Assembly: GCF_000208925.1 (NCBI RefSeq)
Contig: NW_001915124.1
Coordinates: forward strand, 1,836-19,324
DNA: 17,489 nucleotides
Source of the DNA: Entamoeba histolytica HM-1:IMSS
Taxonomy: Eukaryota > Evosea > Mastigamoebida > Endamoebidae
Direction: 5' to 3'
Shown: one piece after another, positions 1 to 8,999 of the stretch
Layout: the number at the start of each line of letters is the position of its first letter
How positions within the stretch are numbered: position 1 is the stretch's first letter
The notes under the pieces: model-generated
The model's database searches: none
The model's input: the letters and a program-made list of their open reading frames with translations, nothing else
What the model was told of the DNA's origin: nothing
Position numbers and translations under genes: made by a program

Positions 1-20
1 ATTTATTTTTATTTCAAAAT

Positions 21-120
21 ATTTTGCATCAATAAAATATGTTGCTAAATATTTTGCATCATTAATTTTTGCATCATTAAATTTTGCTCTTTTTTTATTT
101 GTTTCAATAAAATTTGCATC
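21..120. repeat. degenerate short repeat, TTTTGCATC unit
   Basis: The unit (A/T)TTTGCATC occurs at 21-30, 51-60, 66-75 and 111-120, with a fifth damaged copy (ATTTTGCTC) at 81-89, spaced by AT-rich filler often reading ATTAA or AATAAAAT. Spacing is irregular (30, 15, 15 and 30 bases between starts). It may be decayed tandem DNA at the 3' side of the LINE wreck, or local slippage products. Confidence 0.6.
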
Positions 121-359
121 CTTTATTTTTTTTCTTTCTTTTCTTCTTTTATCATCTCTTTTGTTTTATTACACTTTATCTTCTTTCTTTTTATCTTCTC
201 TCCTTTCTACTTTTATTCTTTCTTCATCATATCAAACTTCTTACTTTAGTTTTATTCTTTTATATCATTCATTCTCTTCTTTTTCAATTATTTGCTTTTT
301 TTCGTTGCCGATTCAAACCATAAGTATTTTATCTTTCTCTTTTCTTCTTTTCTTTTTTT

Positions 360-602
360 TTTCTTTATTTCTTCATCTTTATATATTTCATCTTTAATTT
401 TTAAATCTCTCCATATATATTATCCTATTTTACCATGTTTATTCATCTGTGGTTGTTTAGTGATTATACAATTGAGAATGATATTATTTATTGTTGCTAT
501 TTTATTACAGATATTACACATTGCATATTTTTGTTCATTTATCCAAATTAATTTCTTTATTTTATTATTTATTACTTTTTCTTTATTTGAATATACATTC
601 AT
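360..602 (-). pseudogene. LINE ORF2 zinc-finger and pre-endonuclease linker remnant
   Basis: The minus-strand frame from 602 reads NEQKYAMCNICNKIATINN then IILNC. This fits the CX2C...HX4C finger before the restriction-like endonuclease of R4/EhLINE ORF2 proteins, with the expected His apparently replaced by Asn. Further on comes MNKHGKIG, a stop at 420-422, and in the same frame YIWRDLKIKDEIY. This resembles the family's RHN-VA-YI-L linker between finger and endonuclease. After about 360 the frame becomes Lys/Glu-rich and no PD...D endonuclease motif can be found. Family match is by eye. Confidence 0.7.
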
Positions 603-1339
603 TATATTTTATTAATTGTTTTCCATACTTTAATTGTTTTATTTTTGTCTGTCATTTTACCTTCAATTCATTTTAAATTTTCACTCCTTATTTTCTTATT
701 TCTCCACTTATTGTTATTTTCTTCTTCATTTATTTTGAACTTTTCTTTGTTTTATACAATCTATTCAATATTCAATTCTTTGTTCATTTATCTTTATTAT
801 ATCTCATCTTTTATCTCCTCTTTTCAACTTGAAATAGATATTTGTTCTTATTATTTTCAATACCATATTCATATCTTACACTCTTTATTCAATTTCCATT
901 TTATTTTGATTGAAATATAATCTACTCGTACACATTCTTGTACATATTATATTTCATTCTTTTATTTTTTCGTATCATTTTGCCAACTTCATTTATTTTC
1001 ATAATTGGTTATTAAACAATAGAATCACTATATGTGAATTTTGGTATTATTTCTTTATTTATTCTATTAATATAATTCTTATTATTATCATTTCTTTTAT
1101 TTCTTCTATTCATTCTTTTATATTATTAATTATTTTCCATATACATTCTGTATCATCATTTCTTGTAATTTGATCATTTCATAATTATTTATATGTATAT
1201 TCTTTATCTTCTAATTGTATAATATTCGTGTTATCTGTGATACTTATATTTCATCTTTTTACTATTCTACATTCATTTATGTTTATTTCAATTCTATTGA
1301 TTCATTTGTTTCAATTATTTTCTGATGTATTATTTCCAT

Positions 1340-2140
1340 TTTGTTTCATTAGTTACTTTAATGTCATCCATATATAATACATGTGTTAATTTAGTCATTT
1401 CTCATTTTAAATAATTACATCAGAAATGATATTTATTTTGAATATGAATAAGAGAGAATATAGTCATATTATAAAATACCATTGTTTATTTTGACTTCTC
1501 ATATTTCTTTTTTATATTTATATCATATTTTTATTCTCTATCTTTCACTCTTACTTTTTATTATTTGTGTTATTTGAAATTACATTTTTAAGTATTTTAA
1601 TGTAACTTCTATCCATGTGTGATTTACATTATCAGATGCTTTTTATTATCATAAAATGTTTCTAATTATCTTTTATGTTGTGTTTCTCTTTATTTCTTTC
1701 TATTAAATTCGTTATATTTCATTCATTAGCTGCTAAACTCAATTTCTTATTTCAATATTGACTTTTATTATTTTTAAATTTATTTTCATTCTTTATTAGT
1801 TATTCTTACATCTTCATTTTTATAATTGTTGTGAATATTTTCATAATTATATTCAAACAAGTGATTTGTCTACAATTCTCTGGATTTTTATTATCTCCAC
1901 ATTTATATATTAAAATTATTCTTCCTCTTAACATTTCTAATGTGAATGTTTTTAGTATTTCTATCCATTCATTAAATATATTCTTTATTTTATCTCTATT
2001 ACTTTCTAATTTTTTAGATAATATCCTTGTAATGTGTTTATACATGATGCATTCTATGATGGTATTATAGTTATTACCTTTTCAATATCTTCTATTGTTA
2101 TTGTTACTCTTTTCAGTTTTATTGCTTCACTTTCTTCTAT
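1340..2140 (-). pseudogene. reverse transcriptase domain remnant of the LINE
   Basis: The best-preserved part of the element. From about 2100 the minus strand reads VTITIEDIEKVITIIPS, a stop, then an open frame 2045-1806 containing IFNEWIEILK, LRGRIILIYKCGDNKNPENC and ITCLNIIMKIFTTII. These match the start of non-LTR reverse transcriptases (GR-x-ILI-K-GD-NP-NYRPIT-LN). About 430 bases further, in another frame, LTHVLYMDDIKV contains the catalytic YxDD box at 1363-1374. A weak EVKINNGIL at about 1498-1472 may be the remains of the GVxQGD block. At least one frameshift and several stops separate the blocks, and Arg/Pro of the RPIT motif is changed to RQIT. Dead copy. Confidence 0.82.
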
Positions 2141-2859
2141 TATTTCTTTATTTCTCTCATTTCTAAATTTATTTTTCTTTCTTTATTATATATTTGATTC
2201 AAAAATAAAATTGTTTCTTTTTTATTTAATTCAATTTCTTTCTTATTTCTTTTATTTCTTCATTCACTTCTATTCTTATTATTTTCTTCTTGTAATATTC
2301 TTATTCTTAGTATCTTTCTTATTTTATAATTTCCTCATATTAATATATCTTGTATTTTATTTTACATTAGTTTATTTCTCCTATATTCTTTTTATATCAT
2401 ATAAATTTATATTCTATTTATTTTCAATTATATATATTATTTTATAATTGTTTTTTTTTTGTATTTCTTTGATATTTCTTTCCATTCCCATTTCTTATCA
2501 TTGTATTTTATTATTTCATCAAATATATTACTATGAAAATAATACTAAATTTAACTCCTTTCTTTTTTATCTTTTCCTTTTTCTTATTAAATCATCAATA
2601 TATTCTGTATCAATCTTATTGTTCATTTTGTTTTGATTATTTCTTTTATTCTTTCATTTTCTATATTTTCTGTATTACTTCTCATATCTTCTACTATTTT
2701 ATTAACATGTTTTATGATATCTTTTTAATCCATCTCATTTCTTTGTTTATTTTGATATATTCTTCTTTTGTAATAAAATTATGTTATTCTTTCTTTATTT
2801 TCTTGGTTCTTCCATTCTTATTTTCTTATTTTCTTTTTTTTTTAATTTATTATTTAATT

Positions 2860-3784
2860 TATTCATTCCATAACTTATGTATTTTCTTATTTTTGTTTCT
2901 CTTCTTTCTTCTTCATTTTTCCTTTTGTTCTATCATTTCTTGTTTCTCTTCTACTACATTACTCTTTTTCTATTCTTTCTAAATATTTTCCATATTTTTT
3001 TATTCCTGATGTTGTTTGTCTTTTTATTGTTCCTTGTTTTGTCTCTTTCATCTCTCTTCTCTCTTTTTCTTTCTTTAATATTATTTTCTTCTTCTCTAAG
3101 TATTTCTTCTATCTATTCATCTCTTTTTATACTTCTTCTATTCATTCTTGTGTTTCTTTCTCTCTTTATTTTATTATTTTCTACACTTCTATCTATTTGT
3201 TCTTGTAATTCTTTCTTTGTTTGTTCTTCTGTTTTTTTTTATCCTTTGTTTATTATTCTCTATTTCATTTGCTTTCTTTTCTTTTTCTTTCTCTTTTATT
3301 ATATCTTCTATTTCTTTTTGTTGTTCTTTCTTAATTACTTCTATTTCTTCTTCATCTGTTTCTTTAACTTCTTCTTGTATTATTTCTTCTTTTCTTCCTT
3401 TTCCATTGCTATTTCTTTCTCTTCTTCTTTTCCTATTTTTATTCTTGTTACTAACTTTTCAACTTCTTCAATCCTTTCCATCAATTCTTTTATTATTTCG
3501 TCTTCTCTTTCCATTCTTTAGTTCTTTCATCTCTTTTCTTTAATACACTATTTTTACTTCTTTTTATCATCTTCTGATTGTTTCTGTTTTTGTATTGATA
3601 TTGTTTATATCTTCTATTAGGATAATAGTAATTTTGATGACAACATATATGTTCCAACAATTGTACCAATGTCTATTTTCAAAATGATCATATCTATGAA
3701 CCATCTTATTTGTATTAAACATTTTTAGTGTATATTATTTCATCTATAATATTGTTTATTCTCTTTAAATCTCTTTTGTTTCAT
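2860..3784 (-). pseudogene. 5' part of the LINE: ORF start and E/K-rich coiled coil remnant
   Basis: A possible ORF start at 3784 gives MKQKRFKENKQYYR before a stop. Just downstream NKMVHRYDHFENRHWYNCWN is complex, coding-like sequence with clustered His/Cys/Trp. From about 3540 to 2860 the minus strand is almost purely A/G and encodes Lys/Glu-rich heptad-like sequence, for example EEIIQEEVKETDEEE and IKKEQQKEIEDIIKEKEKE, with stops and frame changes. Coiled coils are known in EhLINE ORF1 and in N-terminal LINE regions. The long hydrophobic frames on the plus strand here are antisense shadows of this stretch. Confidence 0.6.
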
Positions 3785-3986
3785 GTAATGATTATTTTTA
3801 TTTAAAAATGGGATATTTTCTCCATATAAAAGAAGAATTTAATCTGAATGATAAAAAAAAACAAAAGCGAAATAAAACAAAAATAAATTTGAAAAAAATA
3901 AAAAAAATCCTTAAAAATGATTTCTCAAAGGAATTTAAATTAAGTTATTGTGAGTGTAAGGAAGAAACCTCCGTTTTAAGTTCATG
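3785..3986. other. spacer between the LINE wreck and the VPS35 3' end
   Basis: About 200 bases in which the plus strand changes from T-rich to A-rich (runs of AAAAAA near 3847-3910). A 60-codon Lys-rich plus-strand frame runs through it and ends inside the VPS35 end, but it has no features of a gene. It probably holds the VPS35 transcript end. Confidence 0.4.
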
Positions 3987-6260
3987 TTAAAGTTGAATGT
4001 CAGCAAACTTAGTATTTTCTTGAGCTGAAATAGTAATACTATTCATTATATTAGTGAAAATAGTTGTTTGAGCATCATCCAATTGTTCTTTATTTTCTTT
4101 TATCTCGGTAATTATTTGAGTAATTTGATCAGCTGTGATTTGGTCAAGTAATGGGAAGAAATAAATGTAGTAATTGACAAACATGATTAGTACTTTCTTT
4201 TTTTCTTCTTCATCAATAATTCTTTCTATTTCTTTTCTTGCTTTATTAAGAGTGTCAATACAATGTTCTTTATCTTCTACATTACTATTATTCTTAATAT
4301 CTAAACTAGCAATTTTACACATCATTTCACATCTCATTGGTGTTTTAATTAGATATTTAACTGTTTTCATAATCATATCTCTAATAACAATAAAATCTTC
4401 TTTTGTTAATTTGAGTGTAGTTAAGACTCCAATTGCCATAGTAATACATTCTTGTTGAATTTTACTTTCTGGAATATTTTCATATAATTCAAATGCATTT
4501 TTAAAGAAATACATGTATTTTTCTATACCAGCTTCACATGCTCCAATACCACAATATAATGAAAGTTTAAATGCTAAAACATAATGTTCAAGTTTAGCTA
4601 CCATTTTTGAAATTGCTAATACAAATGAAAAGATGAATTTGACTGATTTTTCTTCTTTTCTTCTTCTAAGTGCAACAAAAATTAATGGCGCAGCAAGATA
4701 TTTAATTCTAATAGCATCTCCTGTCATCTTATCTTTAAACAATGTTAATATACTTTCAAACATTTCTGCATCTCCTCCAATTAATGGAAGTAATCTACAT
4801 GCATTTTCTACATCAACTCCAATTTCTTCCTCTTTTATATCATCTGGTTGATCTTGAACTTTACTAATTAAATCAATAATAACTTCTAACATATTACTAG
4901 CATATTCTTTAGTTTCAATGAGTTCATTTAATGTAACACATCGAGTAACAATATCACTAGCAAGTGTTTTTCTTTTTGAATATGGAAGTAATGAAATAGA
5001 ATTTCTAAATCCATAAATATTTAACATTTCTTTAACTCCAAATGATGTTAATGATAATTGTAATAATCTCATTAAATGAGTAATTGCATATTGATCTAAT
5101 CCAGTTTCTGGTAAATAATTAGAAACCATTTCATAAATTGTTGCAGTTTGTTTATAACAACGAGTATAATCATCTTTATACCATGCCATTTGAAGTTCTT
5201 CAAATTGTGCCATAATAGCAAGGAAATCTGCTGCAATGACACTTCTCTTTTTACAAATATTAACTAACATTGTACTAAAGATTTGGAATATATTAATTCG
5301 TTGTGTTAATGGATCAAGAGTAGTTTCTTCACTTTTAATGAAATTTACAAGTACTTTCATTAAATTTAATAATAATGGTCTAGTGTCAAGTTGTTTATGA
5401 AGAGATGGGAAACATCTTAATAATTCTTCTAACGTACCAACATGATAATGAGGTGGAAATGCAGATATAACTACATCCATTAAAAATTCTTGTGCATGAA
5501 GATCACCACAAGAAATAATTTGATCCATCACTCTTGGCATGATAGAAGTTCTATAAATGTCATATGTCATTCCTTCTAAATTACTTAAGAATTGAATATT
5601 TCTTGATACTAATTGAAGAAGTTGTCGTTCTTCATCAACTTTCTTTTCTTTATCTCTGACACCTGCTTGAAGTCTGACTGTTAATTTATTCATTTCAATA
5701 AAATTAACTAATAAGAAATCAACTGAATCCATTAAACATCCATTTCCTTCTCCTGTAGTATTTCCATCTGGAAGTTTATCTTTTAACATATCCATTAAAT
5801 AACTTCTTACAAATAATCCTTTTGTTGGATGTTGAACCGCTCGACACATTTCAACTAAATCTTTCATTAATGCATTTACAGCTGCTGCTTTTCTTTTAAC
5901 AGCTGCTGCTCCTACACAACACATCAAATATAATCTTGGAACTGCATAATAAATATATTGGACTTGTTCATATAATGCAAGTAATGATCCTTCATATTCA
6001 TCTTTTAAAAACATAAATAATGGTGTAAATGCATTTTGTGCAGCAAGATAAAGATGATAATAATTCTTTGGTGCAAGTGAAATAGTTCTTAATTCTTTCC
6101 CTATTGTATCACAACATCCAATTGCTTTACTTAAATCTTTATTATTTAATGCAGCATTCATAATCTCTGATTCAGTATCAATCACTCGTAATATTCTTTT
6201 AACTTCATTCCCTTGTTCTTCTTCTGAGTAAAATACACTATCTCGTTGTGGACGACTCAT
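3987..6260 (-). CDS. VPS35: VPS35, retromer core subunit
   Basis: VPS35 is the alpha-solenoid backbone of the retromer, which binds VPS26 through its N-terminal part and VPS29 through its C-terminal part on endosomes and returns cargo receptors. In Entamoeba retromer works with Rab7A in lysosomal enzyme transport and phagosomes. The 757-residue length is close to the usual 750-800. Family signatures are clear: PRLYLM at 108-113 (PRLYLL in animals and fungi, the VPS26/Rab-binding loop), DLVEMCRAVQHPTKGLFVR around 134-152, DFLLVNFIEMNKL at 181-193, DIYRTSIMPRVMDQI, and VQDQPDD in the middle. The frame is uninterrupted. The start is the first Met, and two GAAC motifs lie within 35 bases upstream. 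It is divergent from the HAD gene; its 3' end faces the LINE wreck. Species may carry more than one VPS35 isoform, and I cannot tell which one this is. Confidence 0.96.
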   Translation of the reverse strand: MSRPQRDSVFYSEEEQGNEVKRILRVIDTESEIMNAALNNKDLSKAIGCCDTIGKELRTISLAPKNYYHLYLAAQNAFTPLFMFLKDEYEGSLLALYEQVQYIYYAVPRLYLMCCVGAAAVKRKAAAVNALMKDLVEMCRAVQHPTKGLFVRSYLMDMLKDKLPDGNTTGEGNGCLMDSVDFLLVNFIEMNKLTVRLQAGVRDKEKKVDEERQLLQLVSRNIQFLSNLEGMTYDIYRTSIMPRVMDQIISCGDLHAQEFLMDVVISAFPPHYHVGTLEELLRCFPSLHKQLDTRPLLLNLMKVLVNFIKSEETTLDPLTQRINIFQIFSTMLVNICKKRSVIAADFLAIMAQFEELQMAWYKDDYTRCYKQTATIYEMVSNYLPETGLDQYAITHLMRLLQLSLTSFGVKEMLNIYGFRNSISLLPYSKRKTLASDIVTRCVTLNELIETKEYASNMLEVIIDLISKVQDQPDDIKEEEIGVDVENACRLLPLIGGDAEMFESILTLFKDKMTGDAIRIKYLAAPLIFVALRRRKEEKSVKFIFSFVLAISKMVAKLEHYVLAFKLSLYCGIGACEAGIEKYMYFFKNAFELYENIPESKIQQECITMAIGVLTTLKLTKEDFIVIRDMIMKTVKYLIKTPMRCEMMCKIASLDIKNNSNVEDKEHCIDTLNKARKEIERIIDEEEKKKVLIMFVNYYIYFFPLLDQITADQITQIITEIKENKEQLDDAQTTIFTNIMNSITISAQENTKFADIQL

Positions 6261-6601
6261 TATTTATGTTGTTCTGATAATTATTTTTTAGTTCTTTTAA
6301 AGAATTTTCTGCTTTGAACTTTTTTTTCTGTTTCTTATAATAACATTATTTTCTTTTTTATTTGCTTTTTGATATTATCAAACCAAATTTCTTATATTAA
6401 ATACACTTTATCTCTTTCCTCTCTTAGACTTTCTTTTCAACTACCACAATCTCTTTAAAATTATCACATTCTTTTCTTAAATAAAGTGAGTAAGACTCTT
6501 AGTGTTTCAGATTTTAAATTAAATAAGATTATATTGTCACATTTCATATCATTCATTATCAAAACTCTCCCCTTGTAAGGAAAGAGAACTTTAAAAATCA
6601 A
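6261..6601. promoter_or_regulatory. divergent promoter region of VPS35 and the HAD phosphatase
   Basis: This 341-base gap separates two outward-facing genes. For VPS35 (minus) GAAC is read at 6271-6274 and 6291-6294, 11 and 31 bases upstream of the ATG. For the HAD gene (plus) GAAC is at 6586-6589, followed by AAAAATCA at 6593-6600, one base before the ATG at 6602. GAAC and the AAAAATTCA initiator are known Entamoeba core promoter elements. If used, the HAD transcript would have a very short leader, as is usual in this genus. Position of transcription starts is inferred. Confidence 0.6.
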
Positions 6602-7408
6602 ATGGCACAATTGGTTTGTATTGACATTGATGGAACATTAATGGATACATCAAATCCTGAACACTTTTATATTCCACAAGAAAACATTAATACTATTCAA
6701 AAAGCACTTAAAAAAGGAATTTATGTTTGTATTTCAACAGGAAGAATGAGAAATAGTGCGATAAAAGTTGCAGAACAAGTTGGGATACAAAATGAATATT
6801 TAATTTGTTATAATGGTGCAATGATATGTCATGGAAATGAAATAGTCTTTGAGAGTGAAATTAATGAAGAACAATTGAAAAAAATCAATAAAATTATTAA
6901 AGAGAACAATGTCTATGCACAATTCTATATCAGAGATGAATATTTTGTAGAAAGAAAAATAGACTTAACCGAGTCTTATGAAAAGAAAATTGGTGTTAAA
7001 GCACAAGAAATAGGAGAGAATGTTTTTCATCTAAATAAAGTGACTAAAATATTATCAATAGCTCATTCTAAAGAAGAAAAGATGAAATGGATGCAATTAT
7101 TCACTGGCATTGATGGTATTGTTGTTACAGAATCACAATCTACATTCATCGAAATCACTAAGAGTGATGCAACAAAAGGACATGCCGTCAAAACACTTGC
7201 TAAAATGCTTGGTATTGATTTAAAAGATGTCATGGCTATTGGAGATGCTATGAATGATGTTCCAATGCTTGATGTTGTAGGATATCCTGTGGTTATGGGT
7301 CAAGCAGAGGATCGAGTAAAAGAAGGTAGATTAGTAACAGACAGATGTGAAAACAGTGGGGTTGCTAAGGCAATTGAGAAATACTGTCTTAACGAAACGA
7401 CTCATTAA
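6602..7408 (+). CDS. Cof-type HAD-superfamily phosphatase
   Basis: A 268-residue member of the Cof/YbiV group (HAD class IIB), soluble Mg2+-dependent phosphatases that act on sugar phosphates, nucleotides or cofactors; substrate cannot be told from sequence. All motifs are present: DIDGT at 8-12 (Asp8 nucleophile, Asp10 acid/base), STGR at 45-48, Lys192 in the ATKGHAV block, and GDAMND at 214-219 for metal binding. The class IIB cap lies between motifs II and III (about 80-185). Length is typical for bacterial members (260-280). There is no signal peptide or targeting sequence. The family is chiefly prokaryotic, so lateral transfer into the Entamoeba lineage is plausible, although base composition now matches its neighbours. 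The stop is part of TAATT, an Entamoeba polyadenylation-type motif. Confidence 0.93.
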   Translation: MAQLVCIDIDGTLMDTSNPEHFYIPQENINTIQKALKKGIYVCISTGRMRNSAIKVAEQVGIQNEYLICYNGAMICHGNEIVFESEINEEQLKKINKIIKENNVYAQFYIRDEYFVERKIDLTESYEKKIGVKAQEIGENVFHLNKVTKILSIAHSKEEKMKWMQLFTGIDGIVVTESQSTFIEITKSDATKGHAVKTLAKMLGIDLKDVMAIGDAMNDVPMLDVVGYPVVMGQAEDRVKEGRLVTDRCENSGVAKAIEKYCLNETTH

Positions 7409-8256
7409 TTGAATACATTAAATTAAACAAATATTCATTTAATTCAATAAAGAAAATTAACTTTATTTATTAATGTATCAAATTCTTCTAAACAATCAGT
7501 ATACATTTTTAGATGAATAGATGAGACAAGAAAATACCTTATTTGGTTTAGTGATTTCTTTAAACAATTATTTGAGAGTAATAACATCACTTAACTATTA
7601 TTCAAGAAATAATACTGCTATTACTCAAATGACAACTAACATAAATATTTATTCTTATTATAGACGTAATATACTAATACTAGAAATGCATTTAATAACA
7701 AATTAAATGTTGTATTGATGCAATATTCTCTTCTTATTCTTTATGACATTGTATTAAACTTAATATATTTGAATATAACAAATGCATTGAAAATGATTAC
7801 ATATCTGCAAATTTTAATACTTCACTTCAGTAAAACATGACTAAATATTAATACAACAATATTACCAAATTCAATTTTAACCAAATAATATCTTTTATTT
7901 GTAACTTACAACTAAAAATGTTTTTTTAATATTATTTCATACCACATCCTTTCTTTATATTAATTCTTTAAAACCAATAATTGAATAAAACAAACTTACT
8001 AAATAAAGTAATGTTATTGTTTTATTTTAAATTCATATCTTTATAACTACACCTATTTAATATATTTAATTCACTTCAACTAACCAATGTCTAATAAGAA
8101 GGAGAGAATAGCTGAATTGAATAATGGTTTACCGTAATTTTTGTAGAACAAAATAAACAAAAGTTTGGCTATTGTGAAATATAATTTTAAAGTAATTGTG
8201 AAGAAATAAAGAATGTTCAAAAACTCAAATTGAAAATAAAAACAACAAGAAAAAAT
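7409..8256. other. AT-rich intergenic spacer, no gene seen
   Basis: This 848-base gap lies between the convergent HAD and E2 genes. It holds only AT-rich sequence with short chance frames, such as 61 codons at 7521-7706 with biased Asn/Ile/Tyr composition. I found no LINE motifs, tRNA or obvious repeat. It is not strand-skewed like the LINE wrecks. Confidence 0.5.
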
Positions 8257-8832
8257 TCATTTGAAACGTGGGAAATCTTTACCGAAAAAGCGTCCTCCTT
8301 TCATAGTCTTATTGACAAGTCTGACAAATTCATTGATGTCTCGTTTCATTGTTTCTCCAGCTTCAGTGTTTAATGGATCATCTGGATTAGGTTCAAGGAA
8401 CAATGAAAGTAAACCACATACAACGTGATTTAAAGTAGAAACTGGTGACCAGTCTTTATCTAATCTAAGAGTAGACAAACAGACATGACCTTCTAAATCA
8501 ATGTTTGGATGATAAATTGGAGTAACACAAGTAACTTTAGGTGGATTATTAGGATAATCACGTGGGCATTCAAACAAAAATGACCATTTTCCTCCTTGAT
8601 AATATCCTTCTAAAGGAGAAATTGAGAGTTTGAACTTAGTAATATCGTTCTTATCTACTTGTTCAAATATACAACCAGGAATTGGTTCATACTCAGCAAA
8701 ATCTTTTTGAAGTCTAGCACGAGCGACTTTACTAATTCCACTTTGTTGTCCGTCTCCATTAGGTGATGGTGTTTTTTCTGGAGTTACATTTGTAGGAGTT
8801 TGTTCCTTGATCATTTTCTTTAACTTGTTCAT
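8257..8832 (-). CDS. UBC12: UBC12-like (UBE2M) NEDD8-conjugating E2 enzyme
   Basis: UBC12 takes NEDD8 from its E1 and passes it to cullins, which activates cullin-RING ubiquitin ligases. This 191-residue protein is nearest UBC12 by eye: YHPNIDLEGHVCLSTLR around 107-123 with HPN at 108-110 and catalytic Cys118, and LFLEPNPDDPLNTEAG at 144-159. The last two blocks are UBC12 hallmarks. The N-terminus (MNKLKKMIKEQ) is a basic extension before a Pro/Thr/Ser-rich linker to about residue 30, comparable with the UBC12 tail that contacts the NEDD8 E1 and DCN1. Odd: two extra residues lie between Cys118 and the WSPV tryptophan (LRLDKDW rather than LREDW). No intron is needed. The gene converges on the HAD gene and has a TGA stop. 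Another ubiquitin E2 is possible but less likely. Confidence 0.88.
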   Translation of the reverse strand: MNKLKKMIKEQTPTNVTPEKTPSPNGDGQQSGISKVARARLQKDFAEYEPIPGCIFEQVDKNDITKFKLSISPLEGYYQGGKWSFLFECPRDYPNNPPKVTCVTPIYHPNIDLEGHVCLSTLRLDKDWSPVSTLNHVVCGLLSLFLEPNPDDPLNTEAGETMKRDINEFVRLVNKTMKGGRFFGKDFPRFK

Positions 8833-8999
8833 TCCCTCAATTCTTAGAATAAAATTTTTAGTTTTTATTTTTAAGATGGTTAATACTTTGTATTACATTT
8901 ATTTTTTAAAAGAATATAAAAGTTTATGAAACATCATTTGGTTGGCTGTTTAAGACACGTGGAATTTGCCTTTTTTTTACTTATAAATGTAGTCAAATT
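8833..8999. promoter_or_regulatory. upstream region of the UBC12-like gene
   Basis: Short AT-rich segment between the E2 start and the second LINE wreck. Read on the minus strand, the last 45 bases before the ATG are A-rich with AAAAATTTTATTC. No GAAC motif is found at the usual distance, although ATGAAC occurs at the start codon itself. Promoter function is inferred from position only. Confidence 0.35.

Larger units (their letters stand above)
1..3784 (-). mobile_element. decayed LINE-type non-LTR retrotransposon (EhLINE/R4-like)
   Basis: This 3.8 kb block has a T-rich plus strand, so the minus strand is A-rich like the sense strand of Entamoeba LINEs. Reading the minus strand gives, in the expected order: a possible ORF start at 3784, a Lys/Glu-rich coiled-coil stretch, a reverse-transcriptase start block (RGRIILIYKCGDNKNPENCR), the catalytic YMDD at 1363-1374, and a CNIC...LNC zinc-finger piece followed by YIWRDLKIKDEIY, the linker that precedes the endonuclease in such ORF2 proteins. 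Pieces lie in different frames and are broken by stops, so nothing here can make a working enzyme. The endonuclease itself is not recognisable before position 1. The left end is cut by the window or lost. The assignment to a LINE is firm; the exact subfamily is an inference. Confidence 0.85.

Noticed and set aside
114..1173. Plus-strand Phe/Ile/Ser/Tyr-rich frames of 60-107 codons
   Set aside because: Same T-run artefact; the minus strand over this area carries recognisable LINE pieces.
2034..3543. Long plus-strand hydrophobic open frames (up to 214 codons) in the T-rich region
   Set aside because: They are antisense translations of the A/G-rich LINE strand: runs of Phe, Leu, Ser and Ile with no domain, overlapping each other in two frames.
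3808..3990. 60-codon Lys-rich plus-strand frame
   Set aside because: Low-complexity translation of an A-rich spacer running into the VPS35 3' end; no family, no promoter motif.
4174..4851. Plus-strand frames inside VPS35
   Set aside because: Antisense shadows of a long, conserved coding sequence.
7521..7706. 61-codon plus-strand frame after the HAD gene
   Set aside because: Asn/Ile/Tyr/Thr-rich, no motif, no promoter elements; consistent with chance.
8251..8259. Exact AAAAATTCA, the Entamoeba initiator consensus, on the plus strand
   Set aside because: It overlaps the stop codon of the UBC12 gene on the other strand and no plus-strand gene follows; taken as coincidence in AT-rich DNA.
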